The notes: generated by a model not told the origin, from the letters alone. A stretch of DNA of 64,000 nucleotides from Macrococcus brunensis (GCF_004359615.1 NZ_SCWA01000003.1:101532-165531); one strand, 5' to 3'; shown: positions 9,144-19,904, counted from the first letter of the stretch. Numbers and translations are program-made.

Positions 9144-9163
9144 CTGTTCCTCCTCAAAATAAA

Positions 9164-9185
9164 AAGGCGCCCTGAGAGGCGCCTT
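9164..9185 (-). terminator. riboswitch-controlled terminator upstream of ribD
   Basis: On the minus strand, AAGGCGCC-loop-GGCGCCTT is followed by TTTATTTT and then directly by the ribD ribosome-binding site. It lies about 75 bases downstream of the FMN aptamer, so it is the likely expression platform: FMN bound, terminator forms. Confidence 0.85.
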
Positions 9186-9260
9186 GAATTTAGGTATCAC
9201 AAATAAGACCTTGTAAGCATTAAAAAGTCATGGTCAAATAAACCATCTTACAATGGTGTC

Positions 9261-9388
9261 TTATTCTTTCTCCCATCCAGACTTTAACTGTCGGCTTCAG
9301 AATTTCACTGAATCAGCCAATATCGAACATCGATAAAGGGTCGCGGGCTATGACCGCCGGTTGGGAATTTCACCCTGCCCCGAAAGAA
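9261..9388 (-). promoter_or_regulatory. FMN riboswitch (RFN element)
   Basis: On the minus strand the conserved RFN blocks appear in order: CTTTCGGGGCAGGGTGAAA, ACCGGCGGTCATAGCCCGCG, GAAATTCTGAAGCCGACAG and TCTGGATGGGAGAAAG. It sits upstream of ribD with a terminator between, so excess FMN should shut off the rib operon by attenuation. Confidence 0.96.
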
Positions 9389-9473
9389 TGTATGAAGTTA
9401 TGTTAGTTGCCTAACGTATTAATCGTACAGCTTCTAAGCATTAAATGCAAGATGAAGGTAGTTAGAATAAAAA

Positions 9474-9508
9474 GTTGATGCAATTGATCGTTTTTGCACC
9501 AGCTTTCA
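9474..9508. repeat. copy of the GGTGCAA palindromic repeat
   Basis: TTGATGCAATTGATCGTTTTTGCACCAGCTTTCA-type sequence. It shares the ATGCAATT...GTTTTTGCACCAGCTTTC body with the two tandem copies at 49267-49349 and the half copy at 53069. The left arm has one substitution (GATGCAA rather than GGTGCAA). Confidence 0.6.
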
Positions 9509-9524
9509 CCTCTCCCAACAAAAA

Positions 9525-9545
9525 AAGCACTTTCAACGAGTGCTT
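9525..9545 (-). terminator. terminator of the FAD/NAD(P)-binding protein gene
   Basis: AAGCACTCGTTGAAAGTGCTT on the minus strand, followed by a T run. Confidence 0.7.
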
Positions 9546-9553
9546 CCATCAAC

Positions 9554-11008
9554 CTATTTAATACGATCATAGAACGCTTTGACGTCCCGGCGTGCTTCTA
9601 ACAACAATTCATAGACACCATTGTTCTTCATATTGACGCCACCTGTCAGCTGTCCTAACGCAACAAAATCGTCAAGTACGCCGTATTTCGGACTGATAAC
9701 TCGCCCGTCGCCTGGCATCACTTGAATACCACCGTCTGCATGTTCAGCAATCAGACTGTCATTCAGCAGACCTTCAAGCATCGGACTAACCTCAGTTTTA
9801 CTTAAATATTTAGCTGGACCTGTCGCATTGATGACATAATGTACACGGTCTTCAGAACCATCTTCATATTGAAGACGATATTTACGATATTTATATTCGA
9901 TAGCTTCCAGCCCTGCTTTAATCACGACTCTGTTATTTTCAATATGGTCGATCAGTTCTTCCGCGCTTGGTTCTGGCATCGGATTTGAATAGTGATCGAC
10001 GAATGGTGCGTGCTCTTCTTGATAGCGTGCTTTATCTTCCTTAGTCATATAAGGCCAGATTTGCGACGCTTCGAACATGATCTGATAAAACATCGACTGC
10101 AGTGCGCCGATAGCTTCATGATTTTTCAGGTCAAACTGCATCGCTTTCACTGGATCTTTGCGTGAGACACCGTAGAATTTTTCAAAATCTACGCCTTGAT
10201 GATCACATTCTTTCTTAAAGAGTTCCACTACTTTATCCAGAGGAATAAAGTCATTATTTTTCTTACGGATTTTACGGAAACTCGCTGCTGTCCAGTACTT
10301 CATTTTGAACGTCACCATCTTACCGCGCACGGATTGCACTTCTCCTGAATGAGAGGCAACGAGCACTTTAGAGCCTTCTTTCGTTAAATAGCGCATACAG
10401 TCCAGTCCACTGAGTCCGGCACCAATTACCGCATAATCTTTCTCTGTTTCTACTTCAAGAGTATGAAGCGGATATGGCCATGAAATGAAGTGATCCGTTT
10501 CCTTCAGTTTATAAGGATCCTTTGCCGGCAGTTGTCCCGCTGTCATAAAAAGATGATCAAACTGATACTTCTGATCCTGTGTTTCAAGCTCATAGCCCCC
10601 AGGACGTTTCTTCACCGCGCGAATATAATCGGTCACCACTGTAACCTTGCCTTTTTTAATAAGCGCTTCAAACTGCGCTTCCATATATTTGCCGAACAAC
10701 TGACGAGAGAAGTAGATGTTGCCCTCCTCGTTCGAATTATCCCCTTCACGCGCCTGAATTTCTTCTACAGAGCGGTTCTCTTCCACCCATTTCATAAAGT
10801 CATCTTTCTTATTCCGTTTCATAGACAACTGATTTGCCGGGTAATTGAGCAGCATTTCCACATCTTCATATTGAAAAGCACGTCCCTTACCCATATACTT
10901 TTTGTCATCAAAAACTGTGATTTCCAGTTTCTTGCCGAGTTTATGATTCAGTAAATACTTAAGGACGTGGGTCCCGGCTACGCCACCACCGATAATTGCT
11001 ACTTTCAT
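9554..11008 (-). CDS. FAD/NAD(P)-binding protein, lysine/ornithine N-monooxygenase-like fold
   Basis: A 484-residue cytosolic flavoprotein. The N-terminal dinucleotide-binding motif is GGGVAGTHVLKYLL (8-21), and a second is VIGAGLSGLDCMRYL (about 193-207). The LNYPANQLS and INATGPAKYLS motifs are typical of the FAD-NAD(P)-binding (NAD_binding_9) family common in staphylococci. The substrate is unknown: no cluster partner hints at siderophore or sulfur metabolism. It is monocistronic, with AGGAGGACAAT before the ATG and a terminator after. Confidence 0.7.
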   Translation of the reverse strand: MKVAIIGGGVAGTHVLKYLLNHKLGKKLEITVFDDKKYMGKGRAFQYEDVEMLLNYPANQLSMKRNKKDDFMKWVEENRSVEEIQAREGDNSNEEGNIYFSRQLFGKYMEAQFEALIKKGKVTVVTDYIRAVKKRPGGYELETQDQKYQFDHLFMTAGQLPAKDPYKLKETDHFISWPYPLHTLEVETEKDYAVIGAGLSGLDCMRYLTKEGSKVLVASHSGEVQSVRGKMVTFKMKYWTAASFRKIRKKNNDFIPLDKVVELFKKECDHQGVDFEKFYGVSRKDPVKAMQFDLKNHEAIGALQSMFYQIMFEASQIWPYMTKEDKARYQEEHAPFVDHYSNPMPEPSAEELIDHIENNRVVIKAGLEAIEYKYRKYRLQYEDGSEDRVHYVINATGPAKYLSKTEVSPMLEGLLNDSLIAEHADGGIQVMPGDGRVISPKYGVLDDFVALGQLTGGVNMKNNGVYELLLEARRDVKAFYDRIK

Positions 11009-11114
11009 ATTGTCCTCCTTAAAATGTTCATTTTATCTATCATACCCTACTTCAGTTGCGAATAAGACATTAATGTTATTATACTAAAGAGACTATGAAT
11101 TTCGGAGGTTCGAT

Positions 11115-11828
11115 ATGTATAAAAGATTATCTGCTGTATTCCTTGCATCAGCTTTACTGGCTGGCTGTCAGTCAGAAGAGGCCGTCAAAGTGACAGATAC
11201 AGCGTCACAGATTAAGGCTGCACAGCAAATGAAAGACGATGTAAAATCTTATGCATCCACTTATAAGACTCAGTCAACAGAAAACAATAAAGAAACACAG
11301 ACTTATCTCGGACTTAAAAAAGATGAGGATGACAATCAGGAAGTAACCGTCAAGAATTCAGAAGAAGACGGTAAATTCTATGTCTATGATAAGAAAGCTA
11401 TTCTGCAGAGAGAAGGCGAATGGGTGGATATATCGAAACTCGGTGGTTCTCAGCTGCTTTCGATGACAAAACCGCTTCTCTACAGCGAGCAGTTTCAGCT
11501 ACTCGACAAGATGACAGCTGCCAAGTACAAAGACCATACACTGACACAGACAATTAACGGCTATGATGAATACCTGAAAGTTTTCGGTCAGAGCAAAGAA
11601 GATAAAAAAGCCATCAATAATCTGAAGAAAACTTATCCAGACATTCAAAACGAGATCACTTTTACTTTCGATAAACGCAATCAGATTGAGAAAATTACCA
11701 ATGACCTGAAACTTAAAAATGACAAAACCACTGTCCATAACAATGGAGTGACAACTTTCTCAGAAATCAATAGTGTCCGCCTCGATATTCCTGGCCCCGT
11801 TAAACATGCCAAGGAAGTCGGTGCATAA
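11115..11828 (+). CDS. lipoprotein, DUF6612-like
   Basis: 237 residues. The signal peptide ends in a lipobox LLAGC (Cys at residue 18), so it is anchored to the outer face of the membrane. The mature part is hydrophilic and beta-rich, with YLGLKKDE, KFYVYDKKAILQREGEWVDI and a DYEYLKV-like region. This layout fits the LolA/LppX-like DUF6612 lipoproteins of Firmicutes. No function is established. CGGAGGTTCG precedes the ATG, and it converges on the drug exporter gene with a shared terminator. Confidence 0.65.
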   Translation: MYKRLSAVFLASALLAGCQSEEAVKVTDTASQIKAAQQMKDDVKSYASTYKTQSTENNKETQTYLGLKKDEDDNQEVTVKNSEEDGKFYVYDKKAILQREGEWVDISKLGGSQLLSMTKPLLYSEQFQLLDKMTAAKYKDHTLTQTINGYDEYLKVFGQSKEDKKAINNLKKTYPDIQNEITFTFDKRNQIEKITNDLKLKNDKTTVHNNGVTTFSEINSVRLDIPGPVKHAKEVGA

Positions 11829-11830
11829 AA

Positions 11831-11860
11831 AATAGGCCATCTCATTCGAGATGGCCTATT
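11831..11860. terminator. bidirectional terminator
   Basis: A hairpin AATAGGCCATCTC/GAGATGGCCTATT between the convergent lipoprotein and MFS genes. Confidence 0.85.
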
Positions 11861-13265
11861 GTTCTTCAGGTGGTACGCTGCGCGTGATAAACAGTGACAT
11901 GATGAGACCTGCAACGACCAGTGCCGTCGCAAACCAGTAGGCATGATGAACACCAACCGTCAGGGCATCATTAATCTGCGCCGTTGTCGGTTTCGTAATA
12001 CCATCGAGCGCTTTTTGCTGACCACTTGTCATAATTGTGATAAAGAGTGATACACCCATCGCTCCTGCAAGAGGCTGCATCATATTACTGATGGCAGTCC
12101 CATGCGGATAAAGTCGTTTCGGCAGCTGATTCAGTGCGTTTGTATTACTCGGCATCATAATCATCGAAATACTGATCATGAGTAGAATATGCGCAATGAT
12201 AAAAATGACTACTGAAATACCCGGATGAATGACAGAGTAAAAGAACATGACCAAAGCAAGCACAAGCATGCCCGGGATAATCATTTTACGAGGACCGATA
12301 GTGTCAAAGATCCGACCCATGACAGGTGACAGAAAACCATTCAGCAGCGCGCCCGGCAGCAGAATCATACCGACTATTTTAGCTGAGAACATCATCGGAC
12401 CTTGCAGATACATCGGCATGACGATATTGGAGGCAAACATTGCCATGACCACTACTGCAAATATCACCATACCGCGACTATAGTTCGTATATTTGAACAC
12501 CGCAAGGTCAAGCATCGGCTCAGCCAGTGTGCGCTGACGCAGCCCGAAGATGATTAAAGCCGCTGTTCCCAGGATAATCGTCGCTAAAACAACCGGATTC
12601 GTAAAACCGCCTGCACTTGTCCCGACTGCACTGAATCCATAGATCACACTCGCTACGCCCAGTGATGACAGAAGTCCTGACAGCACATCGATCTTCGGTC
12701 TCGTGACTTCAGTGACGTTTTCAAGATAGCGCAGTGCCAGCAGAATAGAGCCGATGACGAACGGTACTACGACGAAGAATAACCAGCGCCAGCCTAATAA
12801 ATCAACGATAATACCTGATAATGTCGGACCGATAGCCGGCGCAAACATCATCACGAGACCAAAGTTCCCCATGGCCTTACCGCGTTCATGCGGCTCAAAT
12901 AACAGCAGCATCGCGGTCATGATGGTCGGGATCAAAAGACCCGTACCTGCTGCCTGGATCATCCGGCCGGCTAACAGCATCGGAAAGTTAACCGAGAAGC
13001 CTGCGATCAATGTGCCGATAAGGAAGATGCTCATCAGACCGATAAACATCTGTCTCGTCGTGAACCACTGGACAAGTGAAGCTGATAGAGGCATCAGCAT
13101 GCCCATCACCAACATAAAGCCTGTAGCGAGCCACTGGACAGTCGGCGCATCAATCTCGAAATAATGCATCAGTTCTGTTAAAGCGATGTTGAGCAGTGTT
13201 TCATTTAAAAACGTAAAGAATGCACCTGTCATAAAGATTATCATGATCAGATTAGATTTTTTCAT
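11856..13265 (-). CDS. MFS drug exporter, DHA2 (14-TM, EmrB/LmrB type)
   Basis: A 469-residue protein with 14 hydrophobic segments. Family motifs are D1 near the N-terminus (FLNETLLNIALTELM), motif A-like GRMIQAAGTGLLIP, and antiporter motif C (GPTLSGIIVDLLGWRW, about 134-149). These proteins export drugs or lipid-like compounds against protons. The closest recognisable types are LmrB and MdeA-like exporters; the substrate cannot be assigned. No regulator gene is adjacent. Confidence 0.8.
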   Translation of the reverse strand: MKKSNLIMIIFMTGAFFTFLNETLLNIALTELMHYFEIDAPTVQWLATGFMLVMGMLMPLSASLVQWFTTRQMFIGLMSIFLIGTLIAGFSVNFPMLLAGRMIQAAGTGLLIPTIMTAMLLLFEPHERGKAMGNFGLVMMFAPAIGPTLSGIIVDLLGWRWLFFVVVPFVIGSILLALRYLENVTEVTRPKIDVLSGLLSSLGVASVIYGFSAVGTSAGGFTNPVVLATIILGTAALIIFGLRQRTLAEPMLDLAVFKYTNYSRGMVIFAVVVMAMFASNIVMPMYLQGPMMFSAKIVGMILLPGALLNGFLSPVMGRIFDTIGPRKMIIPGMLVLALVMFFYSVIHPGISVVIFIIAHILLMISISMIMMPSNTNALNQLPKRLYPHGTAISNMMQPLAGAMGVSLFITIMTSGQQKALDGITKPTTAQINDALTVGVHHAYWFATALVVAGLIMSLFITRSVPPEEQ

Positions 13266-13504
13266 TCAGTTTCCTTTCTATTGCCTCTAATAACTTTCAA
13301 GCGATATGACTATCTATACATCTACTTTATCACATTAACAAAGTAAACATCATTTCAATACTCCGTAAATAAAAATGTCGCAGTTCATCTTTAAACTTCG
13401 ACATTCATCATGCCGGATAAATAGAGGCCAGTCGTGCATAATATGCTTCCACTTGCTGCATCAATGGTCAATATGATTAAAAAAAGGATGTGGGACGAAT
13501 TATC

Positions 13505-13870
13505 TCACACCCTTGTTAATTCCAGTTCTTCAGCATACAGTCTGACCAGCTTAAACCCATCATCAACTTTCTGGAACGTCAGCAACCAGGCTACTTTCTC
13601 TCTTTTTCTTTCTAGGTCTTTCAGCTCACGACTGACTTCCATAAAAGCAATCACCCGTTCTTGTATGTTTGCCTTATATATAATATCAAAATCCCAGTGC
13701 TCTGTTTCAGCTATCTTGCTTTCAATGCGTGCCAGGAATGCAGCACGTTCCAGATTAAGTCTTGTACCGTCCACTTCTACAATTGAGGTGAAAACTTCAT
13801 CAGCCACGATGTTATCCACGGCTTTCATATCCTTTTTCTTCACAGCGATTAAAAATTCAAAATATGGCAT
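13505..13870 (-). CDS. NTF2-like (SnoaL/DUF4440-type) protein
   Basis: 121 residues with the cone-shaped NTF2 fold pattern: an N-terminal helix pair (FLIAVKKKDMKAVDNIVAD), then LERAAFLARIESKIAE and a beta sheet ending VAWLLTFQKVDDGFKLVRLYAE. Such proteins are often small enzymes or ligand-binding domains, and no catalytic residues can be named. A GC-containing hairpin overlapping the stop (13484-13513) probably terminates it. The 240 bases between it and the MFS gene hold no gene I can recognise. Confidence 0.5.
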   Translation of the reverse strand: MPYFEFLIAVKKKDMKAVDNIVADEVFTSIVEVDGTRLNLERAAFLARIESKIAETEHWDFDIIYKANIQERVIAFMEVSRELKDLERKREKVAWLLTFQKVDDGFKLVRLYAEELELTRV

Positions 13871-13929
13871 GTCTGTTCCCCTATCGTCGTTGTTATAATG
13901 TTTGATTTATACCATGATGATGCTTGTCG

Positions 13930-13956
13930 TTGATATAATTTCAATCATTATATCAA
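13930..13956. promoter_or_regulatory. perfect 10-bp inverted repeat, possible operator
   Basis: TTGATATAAT, a seven-base loop, then ATTATATCAA. It lies in the AT-rich stretch 13871-14119, 60 bases upstream of the NTF2-like gene. Each arm includes a TATAAT-like -10, so it could be a bidirectional promoter or operator. The rest of that stretch holds nothing recognisable. Confidence 0.35.
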
Positions 13957-14119
13957 GAACACAATTCATTCTATATTATATTTGTATGACAGAAAGGGTA
14001 ATAGCATATTATCAAATGCATTTATATTACATATAAAAAACATTGTGCTGTACATAATTATATATTAAATAATTTTATCAATTAATGAGATGATCTATTC
14101 AAGTTCATCAAGCATTGAA

Positions 14120-15598
<1,479 letters not shown>

Positions 15599-15790
15599 CT
15601 AATGTCCAAAAATAAGCCAGCCTGCAAGTATCAACAGCAATAAGAAAACAATGCCCATCCCCATCATCTTTGTACTTACACTACCTGTCAGATCGTTCAA
15701 TCCATGCTGTGCATCATTAAAAGTATTACCTGCTACATTACGTTTTAGTTCTTCCTGTCTTAGACGTTCTCTTTCCTCTTCTGGTCTCAT
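15599..15790 (-). CDS. DUF6366 family small membrane protein
   Basis: 63 residues from ATG 15790 (MRPEEERERLRQEELKRN), preceded by AGGGGATGGGAAG. A charged N-terminal helix and an AGNTFNDA motif lead to one C-terminal membrane helix (MGIVFLLLLILAGWLIFG). This layout fits DUF6366. Its function is unknown. It lies 42 bases upstream of the phospho-beta-glucosidase and could be cotranscribed. Confidence 0.65.
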   Translation of the reverse strand: MRPEEERERLRQEELKRNVAGNTFNDAQHGLNDLTGSVSTKMMGMGIVFLLLLILAGWLIFGH

Positions 15791-15847
15791 CTTCCCATCC
15801 CCTTTTAGTTTTATCATACCAGAGATTGCCAGTCGCTTATCATAAAA

Positions 15848-15872
15848 AAGACAGATATGACTATCTGTCTTT
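15848..15872 (-). terminator. terminator at the end of a decayed minus-strand gene
   Basis: AAAGACAGA-loop-TCTGTCTTT followed by T's on the minus strand. It overlaps the stop of a short reading frame. Confidence 0.7.
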
Positions 15873-16110
15873 CTCTTCAGAATTATTGAGTGGCTTCAAT
15901 ATTTTCAGCATATTATGATCATAGAAACAGAATAAAATGGTCGCTATATATTTTTGAAGTACATGAGTGATAAAATAAAGGATATCAGTGCGATTAAAAT
16001 GATCGTTTTTGAGAGAATCAACCATTAAAATTACTTGAAAGCTGTTCTTGGCGCAGTTCAAAGAAAAGCCAGACAGCAGCCACTCGACTCTCTACAGGTA
16101 TTTAGAGAAA
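15861..16110 (-). pseudogene. probable decayed membrane-protein gene
   Basis: The minus strand carries protein-like pieces in different frames ending at a good terminator. One is VWLFFELRQEQLSSNFNG (about 16015-16080). The next is a membrane-helix-like SKTIILIALISFILSLMYF in another frame, and the last is FYDHNMLKILKPLNNSEEKD, ending at 15861. This reads as one small two-helix membrane protein broken by at least two frameshifts. No intact start with a ribosome-binding site exists for the last piece. The parent family is not recognised. Confidence 0.35.
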
Positions 16111-16131
16111 TAATTTAAAAGGAAGATCATC

Positions 16132-16677
16132 ATGGACAAACTGTTTTTTGACAACTTCAATGTCATCATCAGAACATTTTTAATCGGGATTATGGCCTAT
16201 ACGGCCCTTATCATCCTGCTGAGAGCAAGCGGCAAACGCACACTGACGAAACTCAATGCATTCGACCTCATTGTGACCATTGCGCTTGGTTCTACACTAG
16301 CAAGCATCATGACCAGTAAAGACATCGCATTACTCCAGGGAATCGTCGCATTCGCCACATTGATCGGCCTGCAGCTGCTCCTGACCAAACTATCACTCAT
16401 CAATCCGAAAGTCAGTGAAATCATCAAATCAAATCCTACGCTACTCTATTACAAGGGCCAGTTTCTGAAAGAAGCGATGAAGAAAGAACGTCTGCTAGAA
16501 ACAGAAGTTAAGCAGGCCGTGCGTTCACAAGGTCACGCCTCACTGTCAGAGATAGAAGCCATCATCCTCGAGACAGATGGAACCTTATCCATCTTAAAAC
16601 CTGATCAGTCCCTTGAACAAACTTTACTAGAAAAAGTCAGCTATCCATCTAAAGATGACTCAACTTATGACAATTAA
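16132..16677 (+). CDS. DUF421 (YetF-type) membrane protein
   Basis: A 181-residue protein with two or three N-terminal membrane helices (residues about 10-28, 45-60, 66-82), then a soluble YetF domain. Family motifs are LLRASGKRTLTKLNAFDLIV (28-47) and IALGSTLASIM. The function of DUF421 is not established, although some members affect spore or envelope properties. AAAAGGAAG precedes the ATG, and a strong terminator lies at 16691-16727. Confidence 0.8.
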   Translation: MDKLFFDNFNVIIRTFLIGIMAYTALIILLRASGKRTLTKLNAFDLIVTIALGSTLASIMTSKDIALLQGIVAFATLIGLQLLLTKLSLINPKVSEIIKSNPTLLYYKGQFLKEAMKKERLLETEVKQAVRSQGHASLSEIEAIILETDGTLSILKPDQSLEQTLLEKVSYPSKDDSTYDN

Positions 16678-16690
16678 TTTATGATCTCAA

Positions 16691-16727
16691 AAAAGTACTT
16701 TTCGTAAACATGACGAAAAGTGCTTTT
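16691..16727 (+). terminator. terminator of the DUF421 gene
   Basis: AAAAGTACTTTTCG-loop-CGAAAAGTGCTTTT, a long stem with T residues following. Confidence 0.75.
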
Positions 16728-16882
16728 ATATAGTCACTTATAAAATTGCCTCTGCACTCAGACGTCGCAATACAACAATATCTGTTTTTCTGTCATAAAA
16801 CTGCACGATTGCTTCAGCACTTTTCAAATTCACCCTGTAATTATTCCGGTTCCTGCTGAAAGGAAACTTTAAGGCAGAAGAC

Positions 16883-18440
16883 TCACACACCCCACCACAG
16901 ATGATTTTTCTTATAATAGTCTCCATGTATCGTGATTGACTGAACCTGGTCGTTTAAAGATAAGATTTCAACATGATAGCCGTTTGTTTTATTTGTGTCG
17001 TAGACAGTGTATTCGCCGCTTTCGCTGTTAATAATCTGATAGTCATAGCCCCAGGCAGTGCGTAATTCATCAATATCAATATCTGATTCTGTAACATCCA
17101 GTGAAATAAATTCGAGTTTATCATCTATAAAAGTCATTCTCTTCAGACCGTATTCAATGTATTCTACACCGTTCTCGTTTTGATGCCGGGAATCAGGCTC
17201 GCCTACCGCTTCAATCACTTCCTGTAACGTAGCGTTATCACCTGCATGGTAGCCTGCAATGTTATAGTCGTTACTCAATATAGAATAAGCAAAATCTTTA
17301 TTAAGAATCATCTCTTTTGTAAAGCGGCCTGTATCAGCTTGTTCCAGCGAAGGGCCGGCATAATTTTCTCTGTAAATCGTAATGCCGGAAATACCAGCAG
17401 TCGGACCTATATACGGGTAAACTTCTACATAGAAACCATTGTCCTTCACTTTATCGAAACGCATATATTCACTGCCGGTATTTTCAGATTGGACCCCCCA
17501 GATTTCCTGTATATCAGGTGAGACATTTTCCTCCAGGACATTCAGCGTAATAGCGTAGATTTTATTGTCAATGATCATAAAACTGAAGTTGTCATAGTGA
17601 TAGACAGTGCCCTGATCTCCGTCTTCCTTACTTTCATACATACCTAACTTTTCTATCAGATCTCCTGCATCATCACCTGCATGATAACCCATGATATTAA
17701 ATGAGTTTGACAGAACACTCTGACCGAACTCACGACTATCAATCTGAGGATAGTTGTAGTGAGCGATGCCTCGCTCCATAGAAATATTTTCATCACCTGC
17801 ATGTTCATTCATGACCTGCTTCATATCATGCTTAGTGAGCCATACAACCTGACCGCTATGAATAAGAGCATCTATACTCCTGCCATTGACGGTATAACGA
17901 TACAGCATGGAAATACCACTCGGCGAAATACTTTCCCGGCTGTCCTCTTTGCCCCGTGCCTCAAAAAACTCACTCGCGTCGAGGGTCTTCGTCAGGGGAA
18001 ATAAAAACATATTTTATCTTAGAGTGATCACTCAACTGGTTCTCCTCAGTCACGCCATCAAACACTACAGCATAATCACCGAACTTAACATGCAGACCTC
18101 CCAGCATTTCTGCAGTACCGTCATAGGCGCCTAACATCTCTTTTATCTGACTATAAGTAAGTCCTGGTTCAATTCCTTGATACCCTGATCCTTTATCCTT
18201 TGTAAATTCATTAATGAGATCCTCAGACATGATATCAATAGTCTTATTCACTTTTTTGACTTCTTCAGTCACTGGATTCTCCGTCGTTTGAGCTTCTGTC
18301 GGCGGCTTTTCTGTTTTAAGAGTCACACTTTCTTCCGATGATTTTTCAGAAGCGGTTTCTTCTTTTTTAGACTCTGAATCGTTGCCACAAGCTGCCATAA
18401 TCATGCTCGTTCCCATTATCACTAACGATAGTTTTCTCAT
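16883..18440 (-). pseudogene. large repeat lipoprotein gene split by a frameshift
   Basis: The upstream frame (18440-17970; GGAG before ATG 18440) encodes a lipoprotein signal peptide with lipobox IMAAC, a Glu/Thr/Ser-rich linker and the first domain (GLTYSQIKEMLGAYDG). It stops at PDEDPRRE. The downstream frame (about 18010-16883) lacks a ribosome-binding site and continues the same protein: SEFFEARGKEDSRESIS, then two repeats of NIMGYHAGDDAGDLIEKLG and NIAGYHAGDNATLQEVIEAVG. The frames overlap at 17970-18010. Dropping one C near GACCCTCGAC would restore one protein of about 515 residues. Either a real inactivating mutation or a homopolymer error explains it. The function is unknown. Confidence 0.7.
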
Positions 18441-18591
18441 GAATTTCTCCTTAAATGATGAATTATTACTATTATTATGCATCAGTAAACTTTAAATATC
18501 TAGATTATCTAGAAAAATATACAAATTTATAGCAATTTCATACATTTTAGCAAATTATATTGAACGTGATTGATGACTGATAAAATAAAAA

Positions 18592-18617
18592 AACGACAGA
18601 TTCCAATATCTGTCGTT
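18592..18617 (-). terminator. terminator downstream of the decayed PH-domain gene
   Basis: AACGACAGAT/ATCTGTCGTT hairpin; on the minus strand it is followed by TTTTTTTATTTT. Confidence 0.65.
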
Positions 18618-18649
18618 AAAAAATATAGCTTACAGCACATGTCTGGAAA

Positions 18650-18799
18650 TCAGTTGCTGAAGTGCGATGATGTTAGTCTTCTCAGAAAGAACCTCGCTTC
18701 AACCACTTCATCGGGAAGTAAATAACCTCCAAACTCATTCTATACTTCTTGAAGATTCTGCTCGCTTGAGTTGCCCATCAACTGATCGAAAAGACCCAT
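18650..18799 (-). pseudogene. decayed bacterial PH-domain (MGLFD-type) gene
   Basis: ATG 18799 follows GAGGAAG and gives MGLFDQLMGNSSEQNLQEV, then an in-frame TAG, then NEFGGYLLPDEVVEARFFL ending in TGA. The start MGLFDxLxGNxSE and the DE.VE.AxxxxRD-like continuation are characteristic of the about 125-residue PF08000 PH-domain proteins. The core of that domain is missing. The gene is clearly non-functional. Confidence 0.6.
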
Positions 18800-18913
18800 C
18801 TACACTTCCTCATTTTTATTTATCATAGCACTCAGAATATGATAAATAAGGAAACCTAGACAGTTTTAAGGGAATTTTAAGGTAAAGAAATGTCTCACTT
18901 TTCTCCTTAATTA

Positions 18914-19298
18914 TTATTCAAAGTCCACCAGATACAAGTCACTCTTTACATAACCGTGTCTATCCACTGCATCCATCTGATAAATAGTCTCCTCAGCCAG
19001 ATTACGGCAGTTCCATGTTACTTGAGGATTCTGCTCTTCACGCGGCACTTTGACATAATGCAGCCTTTTCTACACATAGTACTGACTGGTCAGCTGAACC
19101 TGCAGCAGCCACCCTCTTAAATCACAGACAACAGGACGCACATAATCAAAACGTGCTAAATCACGACTCATCATTGAAAGATGGAGAAAAAGAGAACTTC
19201 TTAACCGAATCATGACACGATCTCTTACCATCTAACTGCGCCTGAAGAAAATGAGTGCGGTAAGTGAGCCAGAACTTAAAGTTATCGTGCGTGATCAT
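18914..19298 (-). pseudogene. decayed gene downstream of an unknown 169-residue gene
   Basis: ATG 19298 has a fine ribosome-binding site (AGGGAGGGGC) and gives MITHDNFKFWLTYRTHFLQA. The frame stops after about 45 codons. A second frame continues with FDYVRPVVCDLRGWLLQVQL, meets another stop, and ends YVKSDLYLVDFE. At least one frameshift and one nonsense codon are needed to explain it. It follows the 19321-19830 gene by 22 bases, so the two were an operon. The family is not recognised. Confidence 0.5.
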
Positions 19299-19320
19299 TG
19301 ATGCCCCTCCCTATGTTAAT

Positions 19321-19830
19321 TCACCATTCCTCTTCTGAAATCGGCAGAACACCATCGAAATCAGTTACCCTGTTACTAAAAGAAGATCTTAAATGCGCAA
19401 TTAAAGTGACGTCATCAGAAATAATATCAACATAAAAAGGGCTGATCCTTATGAAGGTGTCCTCATTGTAAAAATACGTCACAAGCGGCATATGTACTTT
19501 GCGTCTATACGCTTTATAGAACTGCTCTATATCACGCTGACGCAGATTCCTGACAACAGCAAAGTACAGCCGATCAATTGCGCATGAATGGACACTCCAG
19601 CTGGGAATTCTCATAAAACGATACAGATAATAAGGCTTAACCTTGCCCCATCCTACTTTACGTTTAGAGAATGCCATCGTAGATAAGTTCCTATTCAGAG
19701 CAAGCAGCAGCAATTTAAATTCCTTAAGTGACAAATCGTCTATAGAAAAGCGAATACGATTCTCATCTTCCACCTGAACAAACGGTGACAGAGAAGTATT
19801 CAGAAAATCAACACCAGCAATAACAGTCAT
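19321..19830 (-). CDS. hypothetical protein, 169 residues
   Basis: ATG 19830 is preceded by GGAGGCGATTTTG, good spacing. The product is rich in aromatic and basic residues (KVGWGKVKPYYLYRFMRIPS, RDIEQFYKAYRRKVHMPLV), with no signal peptide or membrane helix. It is followed by a decayed partner gene. I do not recognise the family. The layout, a pair of small unknown genes beside a defence island, suggests mobile or phage-derived DNA. Confidence 0.5.
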   Translation of the reverse strand: MTVIAGVDFLNTSLSPFVQVEDENRIRFSIDDLSLKEFKLLLLALNRNLSTMAFSKRKVGWGKVKPYYLYRFMRIPSWSVHSCAIDRLYFAVVRNLRQRDIEQFYKAYRRKVHMPLVTYFYNEDTFIRISPFYVDIISDDVTLIAHLRSSFSNRVTDFDGVLPISEEEW

Positions 19831-19904
19831 CAAAATCGCCTCCAGCCATCAGCCTTCTTACAACCATAATATACTATCACTGCTAAAATAAAAAATACCA
19901 TCAA

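Noticed and set aside
9144..9200. 19-codon N-terminal extension of RibD
   Set aside because: It would be read through the riboswitch terminator and precedes the GAGGAGG site.
13370..13470. Minus-strand protein-like phrase (ILTIDAASGSILCTTGLYLS)
   Set aside because: Short, no start codon or ribosome-binding site, no recognisable parent.
16738..16926. 62-codon minus-strand frame downstream of the split lipoprotein
   Set aside because: It overlaps the lipoprotein end in another frame and has no ribosome-binding site. The C-terminal part looks mildly protein-like, but I cannot support it.
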